64,000 nt of DNA from Alloscardovia sp963543015. Its GTDB lineage: Bacteria > Actinomycetota > Actinomycetes > Actinomycetales > Bifidobacteriaceae. Positions within the stretch are counted from its first letter, which is position 1, and the number at the start of each line of letters is the position of its first letter. A program made the position numbers and the translations under genes. The stretch spans positions 197,414-261,413 of the forward strand of contig CAUTYZ010000001.1 of NCBI GenBank assembly GCA_963543015.1. Reading direction: 5' to 3'. This document shows positions 36,919 to 45,250 of this stretch, in pieces. Under the pieces are notes generated by a model. That model was not told the DNA's origin, did no database searches, and saw only the letters and a program-made list of their open reading frames with translations.

Positions 36919-37218
36919 TTTGACTCCAAACTGTCCCGAAAGGTGCTGACGAATGATGACTTTCGTCTGCTCGTCAGCTCCACTGTCTTACTACCGTTTA
37001 GGATACTCCTGTGTCTGCATCTTGACGTTTTGCATTATCTGCATCGTCTTCCGAACTCAAATCTTCAGAGAGTGAACCTCACCGAATCTCTCAACTCCGC
37101 CACGCCACACCCCTCCTTTGCAACTGCTTTGCAAACCACTTGCGAGTGTCTTGTGTGCATAGTGTCTTCTATAATGAAAACGTTATCATTGAACACGCAA
37201 CTTGATGGAGAGTATGCT
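36919..37218. other. Divergent region between orn and the alpha-glucosidase gene
   Basis: Contains the alpha-glucosidase promoter and LacI-type operator at 37170-37190. The rest, a pyrimidine-rich stretch, holds nothing recognisable. Confidence 0.5.
37170..37190 (+). promoter_or_regulatory. LacI-family operator overlapping the -10 box of the alpha-glucosidase gene
   Basis: TATAAT (37170-37175) is a perfect -10 box. Overlapping it, AATGAAAACGTTATCATT (37173-37190) is an 18-bp palindrome with one mismatched pair and central AACGTT, the usual form of LacI/GalR-family operators. A repressor bound here would block initiation; bifidobacterial alpha-glucosidase genes are commonly controlled this way. 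No regulator gene is next to it. Confidence 0.7.
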
Positions 37219-38937
37219 ATGACTAGCAACGCAACTAACGCAGACTTGTGGTGGCAAAACGCCGTTGTCTACCAAATTTATCCACGCTCTTTTGCAGATA
37301 CGACCGGAAACGGCTTGGGCGACATTAAGGGCATTACCGCTCATATGGATTACCTTGATCAGCTCGGAGTCGATGCTATTTGGCTGTCGCCATTCTATCC
37401 ATCTGCACTCGCCGATGGTGGTTATGACGTGGATGATTATCGTAATGTTGATCCTCGTTTGGGAAATATGGACGACTTCGACGAGATGGTCGCAGCTGCT
37501 CACGCACGCGATATTAAGGTCATCGTAGACATCGTTCCAAACCATAGCTCGAATCGTCACGAGTATTTCAAGGCTGCACTTGCTGCTGGCAAGGGTTCCC
37601 CTGAGCGTGACCGTTACATTTTCCGCGATGGTCGCGGCGAAGACGGAGAACTTCCTCCAAATAATTGGGAATCTATCTTCGGTGGTTCCGCATGGGAACG
37701 CGTCGAAGATGGTCAATGGTATCTTCATATGTTTGCTCCAGAGCAGCCAGATTGGAACTGGGACAACCCTGACGTTCACGAAGAATTCTTAACAACTTTG
37801 CGTTTCTGGTGCGATCACGGAACTGACGGTTTCCGCGTAGACGTAGCTCACGCATTGAAGAAGGATATGAATTCTCCTGAACTCGATGAGGTTTCTCCTC
37901 GTGATGGCGCAAACCGTATCGATGGTTCACATCCTCTCTTCGACCGCAATGAAGTTCACGAAATTTATGCTGAATGGCGAAAGCTTTTCAACGAATACAA
38001 CCCTCCTCGCTTCGCTGTAGCAGAAGCATGGGTACGTCCAGAACGTCAGTATCTCTATGCAAGCCCTGATGATTTGGGACAGATTTTCAATTTTGCATTT
38101 GCGACTAAGCAGTGGGCTCGCAATAATTTCCATGAGGCAATCGAAGCTGGTTTGGAAACAACCGAGCGTTCTGGCTCGACAGCGACATGGGTTATGAGCA
38201 ATCACGATTTGATTCGCCATGCTTCTCGTTTTGCACTTCCACAAATTCCTGCACCTGACCAGCATCAGATTGCATTCGACTGGCTTTTGCGCGATGGTAA
38301 GACATATACAGAAAACCGTGAGCTCGGTACTCGCCGTTCACGCGCAGCTCTTCTTTTGGAAATGGCTTTGCCAGGATCAGCATATGTCTATCAGGGCGAA
38401 GAGCTTGGTCTGTTTGAAGTCGCGGACATTCCATGGGATCAGCTGGAAGATCCAAGCGCATTCTCCAGCCATGATGCAGGAAAGATTAAGGGTCGCGACG
38501 GTTGCCGTGTCCCTCTCCCATGGGTTGGTTCGGATACTGAAGGATCTTTTGGATTCTCTCCTGAAAATTCTTCTGAAAAGCCTCACCTTCCTCAGCCACA
38601 GTGGTATAAGGATTTCGCTGCAGATGTAGAAGATGCTGATGCTGATTCTATGCTGAACTTGTATCGTGAAGTATTGCGTTTGCGCCACGAATTGCAGGCA
38701 GACGATCACAAGGTCGAGTGGCTCGCTGAAGACAAGGAAAGCGGTCTCTTCGATGGTGCTGATGGTCACATGGGTGGAGTTATCGCTTACAAGCGCTCAA
38801 ACGGTTGGGCAAATGTCACGAACTTCTCCGCTACTCCAGCAGAGCTTCCAGCAGGTCAGATCCTCATTACTTCTGGTCCGCTCACAGCGGACGGCAAGCT
38901 TCCACAGGACACCTCTGCATGGATTCAGTTAGACTAG
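37219..38937 (+). CDS. GH13 alpha-glucosidase (oligo-1,6-glucosidase type)
   Basis: Cytoplasmic exo-glucosidase releasing glucose from alpha-linked oligosaccharides such as isomaltose, maltose or sucrose analogues. The 572-residue protein has the four GH13 regions: DIVPNHSS (I), GFRVDVAHAL with the nucleophile Asp (II), VAEAWV with the acid/base Glu (III) and MSNHDLIRH (IV). WLSPFYPSALADGGYDVDDY is typical of the intracellular alpha-glucosidase subfamilies. The ATG at 37219 has GGAGAG at 9 bases; the frame is open upstream through the promoter. Expression should be sugar-repressed through the operator at 37173. Linkage specificity cannot be told. Confidence 0.93.
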   Translation: MTSNATNADLWWQNAVVYQIYPRSFADTTGNGLGDIKGITAHMDYLDQLGVDAIWLSPFYPSALADGGYDVDDYRNVDPRLGNMDDFDEMVAAAHARDIKVIVDIVPNHSSNRHEYFKAALAAGKGSPERDRYIFRDGRGEDGELPPNNWESIFGGSAWERVEDGQWYLHMFAPEQPDWNWDNPDVHEEFLTTLRFWCDHGTDGFRVDVAHALKKDMNSPELDEVSPRDGANRIDGSHPLFDRNEVHEIYAEWRKLFNEYNPPRFAVAEAWVRPERQYLYASPDDLGQIFNFAFATKQWARNNFHEAIEAGLETTERSGSTATWVMSNHDLIRHASRFALPQIPAPDQHQIAFDWLLRDGKTYTENRELGTRRSRAALLLEMALPGSAYVYQGEELGLFEVADIPWDQLEDPSAFSSHDAGKIKGRDGCRVPLPWVGSDTEGSFGFSPENSSEKPHLPQPQWYKDFAADVEDADADSMLNLYREVLRLRHELQADDHKVEWLAEDKESGLFDGADGHMGGVIAYKRSNGWANVTNFSATPAELPAGQILITSGPLTADGKLPQDTSAWIQLD

Positions 38938-38959
38938 TAGTAAGTCATTAACATACGTG

Positions 38960-38991
38960 ATGTGTGCGTTCTTGTGACGCGCACATTTTTT
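38960..38991 (+). terminator. Terminator of the alpha-glucosidase gene
   Basis: TGTGCG / CGCACA stem followed directly by TTTTTT, 22 bases past the stop. Confidence 0.8.
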
Positions 38992-39020
38992 ACGTACGAC
39001 GAGATGTACGAGGAGTACTT

Positions 39021-39557
39021 ATGCAAGCAATTATGCACACCACAATGGGTGATATCACTATCGAGCTCTTCCCAGAAGATGCTCCAGTAACCGTAGAAAA
39101 CTTCGTCGGTCTTGCAACCGGCGAGAAGGAATGGACCGACCCATTGACTGGCGAAAAGTCCCATGATCCTTTCTACAACGGTCTTACTTTCCACCGCGTT
39201 ATCAAGGATTTTATGATTCAGGGTGGCTGCCCATTGGGCACCGGTACCGGCGGTCCTGGATACAACTTCGATGATGAAATTAACAAGCACACGTTCGCTG
39301 AGCCTTACAAGCTCGCAATGGCAAATGCTGGCCGTCGTCCAAATCCTTTCACAGGAAAGCTTTCTGGCACGAATGGTTCTCAGTTCTTCATCACCACAGT
39401 GCCAACTCCATGGCTTGATGGAAAGCACACCATCTTTGGTGAAGTAGTGGATGAGGAATCCAAGAAGGTTGTCGATGCAATTGACGCTGTGCCAACTGAC
39501 GGTCGCGATAATCCTCTTAAGCCAGTGATGATTGAATCTATCGATATCATCAAGTAA
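39021..39557 (+). CDS. Cyclophilin-type peptidyl-prolyl cis-trans isomerase
   Basis: Cytoplasmic PPIase of 178 residues. Active-site features are FHRVIKDFMIQGGCP (with the catalytic Arg), NGSQFFITT and WLDGKHTIFGEV (Trp contacting cyclosporin in the family). The ATG at 39021 with GAGGAG upstream is preferred to an ATG 19 codons earlier inside the terminator of the preceding gene. It is monocistronic and converges on the type VII island. Confidence 0.95.
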   Translation: MQAIMHTTMGDITIELFPEDAPVTVENFVGLATGEKEWTDPLTGEKSHDPFYNGLTFHRVIKDFMIQGGCPLGTGTGGPGYNFDDEINKHTFAEPYKLAMANAGRRPNPFTGKLSGTNGSQFFITTVPTPWLDGKHTIFGEVVDEESKKVVDAIDAVPTDGRDNPLKPVMIESIDIIK

Positions 39558-39579
39558 GTAGAATTTTTATCGCACATAT

Positions 39580-39613
39580 ATGGGCGGTTTCTTCCCCTGG
39601 AAGAGCCGCCCAT
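39580..39613. terminator. Hairpin between ppi and the type VII island
   Basis: ATGGGCGG / CCGCCCAT with an inner TTCC/GGAA pairing between two convergent genes. There is no good T run on either strand. Confidence 0.55.
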
Positions 39614-39617
39614 TACG

Positions 39618-40079
39618 TTATCTTTCCGTTACTTCTCGCGGTATACCGCTCTGCGCGTGACAACGCACCTGATAAAGGATAAGCGCTGTCATAGCACAAT
39701 TACTGGTCACAGCATACACATCGACACACAGCCCCACGTATCTGCCATAATCCTGACCGTAATACGTCATCGGAAGTCCTAATTTTCCCGCTATGTACTC
39801 TCCAAACGCAATTGCTATAGCTGCGACGATAATCACGCATACGTTAAGAATGGCAAGAACCCAACGCAATACACCTCCTGTCATTCGAACGATATATGCG
39901 TGAAGAATTAACGGGAAAATAAACCCAACCAGCATGAGCGAGTTGAGAACGAAATCATAGCCAAGACTTCCATCATGTCTCAGGCCGATAATGAGCATAC
40001 CCACAGCAGTTATATTAAAAATGCATGAATATGTGAGCAGAAGAATCTGCTGATCTTGTGTTTCCTTATCTGAGTACAT
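39618..40079 (-). CDS. Four-helix membrane protein, last gene of the type VII island
   Basis: Not recognised. The 153 residues contain four hydrophobic segments (about 13-33, 45-65, 72-92, 112-135) with short loops and a hydrophilic C-terminus. GGAAGGA precedes the ATG. It lies downstream of a second membrane protein gene and of the putative 472-residue effector, the position where immunity proteins of secreted toxins are often found. A gap of 159 bases separates it from the upstream gene, so cotranscription is uncertain. Possible immunity role is inference from order. Confidence 0.7.
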   Translation of the reverse strand: MYSDKETQDQQILLLTYSCIFNITAVGMLIIGLRHDGSLGYDFVLNSLMLVGFIFPLILHAYIVRMTGGVLRWVLAILNVCVIIVAAIAIAFGEYIAGKLGLPMTYYGQDYGRYVGLCVDVYAVTSNCAMTALILYQVRCHAQSGIPREVTER

Positions 40080-40238
40080 ACGTGTCGTCCTTCCACCTGT
40101 GGAAGAGAGGGACGCCCCCCTATGTGCGTATCTTTTTGTTTCGTATGACCCTCGCCGATGAGAACAATCATACGTTTTCTATAATAACTCTTTCAGAGCC
40201 ATATGGATGCATGATACAGCAGATAAAACTGGCTCAAG

Positions 40239-41018
40239 CTATGACTTTTTCGATTGAGTGGCGCCGACGGCTCCGCCGAGACCGCCTACAGCGATGAACA
40301 AATCGAGGACCGCGATAATAGCGGTAAACCACTCATATGCCGCATCCACATCACCACGCTCAGCAAAATACTTCATCGTCATCAAATCCACAGTAAAAGA
40401 AAACACACTGACCGCACACATCACTACACCCACAGCAAACATACCCGGCTTAAACGAACCAAAGAAGAGTGAGAAAAGCCAAAATGGAATCACCACTAAT
40501 GGTGTAATAATAAGCGACACCGCCCACACAGCCTTCACCCGAGCAACAATCCAATCAACAGCAAAAGCACACACAAAACCAGCAAGCGCAAAAGGCAACA
40601 CTACATAAGCCATTTCTGTAAAACCATGAGCACTCGCACTCAACATACCAAGGAATGATGCTAAACAGATATCAGTAATAACTCCAACTGCAAATACTCC
40701 GCTTCTTCCTCTAGTAGTTTTCGTTAGGGTTGAAAAATAGCCAAAAAAGCAGACAAGAATAAATCCCAGAAGTATGCACAATCCAGCTAATAGACGCATA
40801 TCTTCATTTTCCTGGCCACCATTACAAAACGCGAAAGCAAAATTCGCGAAATACGCAACTGTACACATCACAAGCAGCACAAGAAGCTTACGCTTAGCAC
40901 CCCTCAACGTATACACACGTTTGCCAGAGACAACTTTACGCACACCCCTACCTGTGATTGACATAAAATATCCGGCAGGGAAATTACCGACCTTCTCCTG
41001 GTCAAGTAGATTTGTCAT
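40239..41018 (-). CDS. Polytopic membrane protein behind the 472-residue effector
   Basis: Not recognised by family. The 259 residues have about seven predicted helices after a basic N-terminus of 45 residues. It starts 24 bases after the stop of the putative effector gene and is very probably cotranscribed with it. The C-terminal helix pair, preceded by DVDAAYEWFTAI, resembles the partial protein at the right end of the window (FADVDAVEWFS, YYEWGAAFS), so the two are likely paralogues. As a membrane-bound immunity protein it would protect the producer from the upstream effector; this is an inference. Confidence 0.75.
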   Translation of the reverse strand: MTNLLDQEKVGNFPAGYFMSITGRGVRKVVSGKRVYTLRGAKRKLLVLLVMCTVAYFANFAFAFCNGGQENEDMRLLAGLCILLGFILVCFFGYFSTLTKTTRGRSGVFAVGVITDICLASFLGMLSASAHGFTEMAYVVLPFALAGFVCAFAVDWIVARVKAVWAVSLIITPLVVIPFWLFSLFFGSFKPGMFAVGVVMCAVSVFSFTVDLMTMKYFAERGDVDAAYEWFTAIIAVLDLFIAVGGLGGAVGATQSKKS

Positions 41019-41042
41019 AGTATCCTCTTTCCGATTATCTCT

Positions 41043-42461
41043 TTAATCTGTTGCTGCAGAAAAGACATCTGCCAATCCACCCGCGAATCCACTCAGACCA
41101 GGGAAAAACAGATGAACCGTATTTAGAGTCATCGCAATTTGCTTAGATGCGCCAGCATTTTTATGCGCATATGCTGAATATATTTCTTTCGCAGATGAAG
41201 TTGCATCCTTCACAAAGTCAAGAGTATGTTGTGCATCATCAGCCGTTGAAAAAGCATCCTTAAAAACTAGTCCGAGATTGCCAGCGATTGGATCGCCTTT
41301 AACAAAGCTTGGCATCATGCTCTTGATAAAATTATTTCCAATTTCGTGGGCTACAGTTCCCTTAGGAACAATCTGCGTTCCGCTTGAAGACACTATCTTA
41401 TCCCCAAAGCCCATTGCCTTCGCTAGAAAAACCTGAGCTTTTGAACTGCTACCTACAACCTCTCCAGCAGAAGCAGTAGCTTTAACAGTAGAAGATGTCG
41501 CCTTGGCTGCCTCTCCAACAGCTTTTATCCCTGCAGCGCCAGAAAGTCCTCCCGCAATCGCCGCCAGACCATTTAATCCTAACTCTAAGAGACCAATTTC
41601 CCCTCTTGAGTACTTGGCTGTAGAATCCACCAGCGATATCGCCGACGTCGCCATTATTATCGCAGCAAAGAGCCATCCCGGTCCAGGTATAAATAGGCTC
41701 AGCACACCTACTACAGCACCTATGAATTCTGAAACTTTTACGATGGTCTTCCACGTGTCACTCATAAAGAAATCATGGATTCCCTGTCGCAGAGCTTGCA
41801 AGAAGCTCATCTTTTTCACGCCAGCCTGATTTTGTGCAGCAAAGACAGCATTGACGAATCGCGCTTCAGCCTCGTCATAATCAGCCTTCGCACGATTAAT
41901 TGTCGCTTTCGCAGATTCAAAATCCGCATCATACCCAGCAATGGAGCGCGTGAGCTGATCGATTTGCTGTTCTGCCAGTTCTTGGCTGGATTGATGGTTC
42001 GCTTTCTGCGCATCGGAATAGTGTGACGTATCAGCACTTTTACTCCGTTGCAGCTGACTTTGTGTGCTGGATAATTGTGACTGTAACGACTTGCGCTGGT
42101 TATACGCTTCGACAGCTTCATTCAATGCCCTGTCCGCTGTCACCTGCTGAGAGTTCATGTCCGAAGCCCACGTTTTAAGTCCGCTTTCTACCGAGTTCAC
42201 TCCCTCAGACAATTTTGCCACTCGAGATGGGAAATCGCCCAGCATCTCAACAAAGGCAACGCCCGCTTGACTCATGGAAAACGTTGTTGTTCCGACGGAT
42301 TTACTCTGAATTTGCTGCAGTACCGTCGCCATTTGGAACAAAGGAGTACCGTAGTTATTCTTCAAATCTGCTGCAAGATTTTCGACAACATTGGGATTTC
42401 CAGGCACTGGATCAGACCTGTATCCTACAATTTGCCACTCTGACGCATCAGGACGTGCCAT
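41043..42461 (-). CDS. Putative type VII secretion effector, 472 residues, with hydrophobic C-terminal half
   Basis: Residues 1-225 are helical and coiled-coil-like, opening EWQIVGYRSDPVPGNP, a pattern shared with the 437-residue protein at 48237 (DWSILKLPNDPTPGD) and typical of the putative T7SS signal domain of actinobacterial toxins. An LKTW motif near 110 is also shared. Residues about 235-275 form a hydrophobic hairpin (FIGAVVGVLSLFIPGPGWL) and about 290-320 a Gly/Ala-rich segment (GLAAIAGGLSGAAGI). No enzymatic toxin domain is seen, so action on membranes is the simplest guess. GGAGGAG overlaps the preceding stop. Immediately upstream are a 212-residue unknown and a small helical protein; downstream are two membrane proteins. 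Confidence 0.75.
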   Translation of the reverse strand: MARPDASEWQIVGYRSDPVPGNPNVVENLAADLKNNYGTPLFQMATVLQQIQSKSVGTTTFSMSQAGVAFVEMLGDFPSRVAKLSEGVNSVESGLKTWASDMNSQQVTADRALNEAVEAYNQRKSLQSQLSSTQSQLQRSKSADTSHYSDAQKANHQSSQELAEQQIDQLTRSIAGYDADFESAKATINRAKADYDEAEARFVNAVFAAQNQAGVKKMSFLQALRQGIHDFFMSDTWKTIVKVSEFIGAVVGVLSLFIPGPGWLFAAIIMATSAISLVDSTAKYSRGEIGLLELGLNGLAAIAGGLSGAAGIKAVGEAAKATSSTVKATASAGEVVGSSSKAQVFLAKAMGFGDKIVSSSGTQIVPKGTVAHEIGNNFIKSMMPSFVKGDPIAGNLGLVFKDAFSTADDAQHTLDFVKDATSSAKEIYSAYAHKNAGASKQIAMTLNTVHLFFPGLSGFAGGLADVFSAATD

Positions 42462-42463
42462 GC

Positions 42464-43102
42464 CTACTCCTCCTCCGTTTCGAAGTGTGCTGCTTGTGGG
42501 GAACTCTCAGAATCATCCCCATCCGCATTCTGATCCTCTTCAACTTTGACAGTACCCGCAACCGTCTCAAAAAGACGAGCAAGCGTATTCTTAATTCCCA
42601 CATTTGGTGAGAACAAAACCAATGACAAGACTGCGTTCCCCACTGGAACGAGTGTGCGCAGTAGCACTACAGGGACATTATCAAAAAGTTCGACGCCAAA
42701 AGTTTGCAAAGCCTTACCAGCATGAGTGAGAGTGACTATTTGCTTATCCACTCCTTGCGGACGAGAAGCATCAGTCATTGAGTACACGTCATATAAAGCA
42801 TCGATGACTTCTTGATCATCATCAGGGATAATCATTGGCAGCGCTTGCACCATCAAGAACATGCTCAACGAACCATCTGTCGTAGGAGTTATGTAGCTTG
42901 CCGCATAATGCGTACCACTATCGATGGCTGCACGTAATTGATCCGAAATATCTTTAACGAGCATCAATTTGTGCGCTTCTAATTCAGGCGATACCGCAAT
43001 AAGATTATCCGCCATTGCATGAGCCGTTTCGCTTACAGTGTCATAAGACAAAGCGAGTTCATTCCAGCCAGCAGGAATATTTACTGAAAACGATAATGAC
43101 AT
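42464..43102 (-). CDS. Uncharacterised 212-residue protein of the type VII island
   Basis: Not recognised. It opens SLSFSVNIPAGWNELAL, followed by an alpha/beta-looking region with no transmembrane helix or signal peptide, and ends in a highly acidic tail (DQNADGDDSESSPQAAH). It ends two bases before the effector ATG and begins 50 bases after the small helical protein gene, so it is within a tight cluster. Role as chaperone or adaptor for the downstream effector is suggested only by position. Confidence 0.7.
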   Translation of the reverse strand: MSLSFSVNIPAGWNELALSYDTVSETAHAMADNLIAVSPELEAHKLMLVKDISDQLRAAIDSGTHYAASYITPTTDGSLSMFLMVQALPMIIPDDDQEVIDALYDVYSMTDASRPQGVDKQIVTLTHAGKALQTFGVELFDNVPVVLLRTLVPVGNAVLSLVLFSPNVGIKNTLARLFETVAGTVKVEEDQNADGDDSESSPQAAHFETEEE

Positions 43103-43152
43103 GTATTTTCCCCACCTCTCACTGTGTACGATAGCTCAGTATCTATTGCGAT

Positions 43153-43479
43153 CTATTGCTCAGATTCGCCTGACTGTGCTGCTGCGCTAGACTCGCCACT
43201 GTCGTCTTGTGTGAGCGCAGACGATAATTCATTGTCCACATTGCTCGTCTCTGTACGAATCGTGCCAAGATATGAAGCGAGGTTTGCCGTATTCTCTGTA
43301 ATCTTGCTGCGGTTTTGATCCAAGCCATCAAAGAAATTTTCCATAGCATTATGGGCTTTCTCCCCCAGCTCCGACGCTGACGTTTCTGTCCTCGCCATGG
43401 AAGTTAGTAACTGAGACATTCCTTCAAGCTGAGACTGCAATTCTGAAATTTCATTCTCGCGAATGACAAATTTATCCAT
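43153..43479 (-). CDS. Small helical protein, WXG100/Lap-like, upstream of an effector
   Basis: A 108-residue, almost wholly helical protein with heptad-like spacing (ISELQSQLEGMSQLLTSMA) and a Ser/Ala-rich tail. It ends its folded part with VDNELSSALTQ, matched by LDNELAVTLN at the end of the small protein at 49610, the corresponding gene upstream of the other effector. Small helical partners of LXG-type effectors (Lap proteins) have this size and place, and a helical-hairpin fold is likely. GGAGAAATGCT precedes the ATG. There is no WXG motif. Confidence 0.75.
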   Translation of the reverse strand: MDKFVIRENEISELQSQLEGMSQLLTSMARTETSASELGEKAHNAMENFFDGLDQNRSKITENTANLASYLGTIRTETSNVDNELSSALTQDDSGESSAAAQSGESEQ

Positions 43480-43551
43480 AGCATTTCTCCTCTATACTCT
43501 CCTGTACTCTGTGCTTTCCATACTACCATCGTTGCGAGAAAACGTTGAGTT

Positions 43552-44910
43552 TTACCGCTTTTCGAGAATGAAGTCTTCTTCTGCCAGTCGAAGTCGTACA
43601 GGGCTCGACGCTTTCACTGTGTGATGTGGCGGAACCTGCACTCCATCGACAAAAGTTCCATTGCGAGAATCCATATCAGTAATTTCAAAACCTCCGTCCA
43701 CGATTTCCACTGTGACATGAATGCGACTGATATCTGAATTTCCACCGACATGAATCATGCTTCTCGAAGAACGTCCAATTGTCGCTTGGTATGCCGCAAT
43801 TGGATACACAGTCTGATCTGATAAACGTGTCAGAACGATAAGAGCGCTCGTCCCCGTTCCCCAGCTTCCCATCGTTCCCATGCTTTCACGTGCGGGCGAA
43901 TGGTCATTCGCGTATCCTGCCGAGTAGATATGAGATTGAGCATCTGACTGCACTGTTGAAGTCACTGTTGAATGCGCTGTTAGCTGCTCGGAAGACTGTG
44001 CAGAAGGCTGTGCAGACGACTGCACGGCTGGCTCTGAATCCATTGGAGATTCCACTCGCGAAGCAGGCTGTACCGAAGACTCATTCCGCTGCTCTTCACG
44101 TGGCTCGAAAGATTGACCACCCACAGGGCTGAAAGCATCCGTTGGCTCTACATGCGCATACTGCGCTCCCGAAAATTCCGGCAATTGCATCATGGACGAT
44201 GCAAGCACCGTAGCCCCGTCAGCTGGAACGGCGACGATATCATCAGGTTGCCCGACAGTGCTTTCAGGGGCATATCCACTGTGCTGATTCGATTTTTCCG
44301 TCGCTTGTGCCCCTGACTCTGCTTCCCGCGCAGTACCAGACGTCGGAGCTGCAAATTGCGCAAATATTTGCTTCATCGTCGCCATGTTATACGTAAAACC
44401 AACTGTAGGAAGCGAACGAAGATATTCACGAATAGTATTGTCATAATCCGTCGCAGAAATTACCCGGTGCGATCCGGAAATAAAACGAAGCATATCGATG
44501 CATTGCGAGCGCGGACGCGATGTTTGAACGGGCGCAAACATAAAACGCCAGTTTCCCGTATTTTCGTCGATATAAATATGCGCTGGATCCCATTCGATGA
44601 GTTCAGGATTTGCCTTGTAGTACTTGCAACTGTCGATAAGTCCACGAAGTATCATACACAAACTCAAAAAATTGACGGTCATCGTCTGCTTTTTGAGGAA
44701 CTCGTTAACTGAAATCAGTCCCGTCACATCATAATAAAAGCGTACACTTGTGCCGATCATTTCGTAGCGCATAGGAAGAAGGTACTCGCTGTAAGAGCTG
44801 ACATTCGTCGCAAAAATTGCTTGTCCCTCATCGGACGTTTCCTTAAAGCCCGGACGCATTGTCACAGTACGTGCACCGCTCGCCCGGTCAGTTCGTACAG
44901 AAAAATGCAT
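43552..44910 (-). CDS. EssB-like (DUF6382) domain fused to a C-terminal FHA domain
   Basis: A 452-residue, three-part protein. Residues about 1-190 match the DUF6382 type associated with type VII loci and distantly like the EssB/YukC pseudokinase (YEMIGTSVRFYYDVTGLIS; then LRGLIDSCKYYKANPEL). About 190-360 is a Ser/Gln-rich disordered linker. About 360-452 is an FHA domain with the phosphothreonine-binding residues in IGRSSRSM, SDISRIHVTVE and DSRNGTFVDG. No transmembrane helix is seen, unlike classical EssB. It could dock phosphorylated partners, for example the DEGETTLA protein at 60569. Function is inferred from domains and neighbours. Confidence 0.8.
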   Translation of the reverse strand: MHFSVRTDRASGARTVTMRPGFKETSDEGQAIFATNVSSYSEYLLPMRYEMIGTSVRFYYDVTGLISVNEFLKKQTMTVNFLSLCMILRGLIDSCKYYKANPELIEWDPAHIYIDENTGNWRFMFAPVQTSRPRSQCIDMLRFISGSHRVISATDYDNTIREYLRSLPTVGFTYNMATMKQIFAQFAAPTSGTAREAESGAQATEKSNQHSGYAPESTVGQPDDIVAVPADGATVLASSMMQLPEFSGAQYAHVEPTDAFSPVGGQSFEPREEQRNESSVQPASRVESPMDSEPAVQSSAQPSAQSSEQLTAHSTVTSTVQSDAQSHIYSAGYANDHSPARESMGTMGSWGTGTSALIVLTRLSDQTVYPIAAYQATIGRSSRSMIHVGGNSDISRIHVTVEIVDGGFEITDMDSRNGTFVDGVQVPPHHTVKASSPVRLRLAEEDFILEKR

Positions 44911-44948
44911 ACAATCCTCTTCCCTATTCTTCCTGCTACATTAGAGAT

Positions 44949-45131
44949 ATGAGCTTTTTTGAATTCATTTCTAAGAATGTTTTTATCGTTCTTACCTTGG
45001 TTGTATCTATCATATGCGCTATCCGATACTCAATTTTTTCACCAAACACAGTTCTTATGTGGGTATGGATTGTCATCGCGATCATTAATTGCGTGACGCT
45101 CATATTGCGATGGACATCACGCACAAAATAG
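44949..45131 (+). CDS. Small two-helix membrane protein on the opposite strand
   Basis: A 60-residue frame opening MSFFEFISKN with two hydrophobic helices (about 9-27 and 36-55) and a basic end (RWTSRTK). It is the only plus-strand candidate within the type VII island, lying in the gap between the WXG100-like gene and the FHA fusion gene. The ribosome site is weak (AGAG). Its composition is that of a real small membrane protein, but no family is recognised and chance coding cannot be excluded. Confidence 0.4.
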   Translation: MSFFEFISKNVFIVLTLVVSIICAIRYSIFSPNTVLMWVWIVIAIINCVTLILRWTSRTK

Positions 45132-45157
45132 TTCAAGCCGTGTGGCAGCTCGTAGCG

Positions 45158-45186
45158 CACATGCACATGCACATGCACATACACAT
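45158..45186 (+). repeat. ACATGC hexamer tandem repeat
   Basis: About four and a half units of (G)CACAT/ACATGC, ending in the variant ACATAC, just downstream of the small plus-strand frame and before the WXG100 terminator. Confidence 0.7.
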
Positions 45187-45200
45187 CCTGAGATAACAAA

Positions 45201-45234
45201 TAGTGGGATGCAAGCATATGCCTACATCCCACTA
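45201..45234 (-). terminator. Terminator of the WXG100-like gene
   Basis: TAGTGGGATG / CATCCCACTA is a 10-bp perfect stem with GCAT/ATGC inside, followed on the minus strand by TTTGTT. It lies 17 bases after the stop and separates this gene from the FHA fusion gene. Confidence 0.8.
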
Positions 45235-45250
45235 GAAAGTTAGTTGAAAA

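Noticed and set aside
44859..44948. Longer 90-residue version of the plus-strand frame
   Set aside because: Its first 30 codons overlap the start of the FHA fusion gene on the other strand and lack hydrophobic or family character; the ATG at 44949 is the more plausible start.
45158..45186. CRISPR-like repeats
   Set aside because: The hexamer repeats have no spacers and no cas genes are near.
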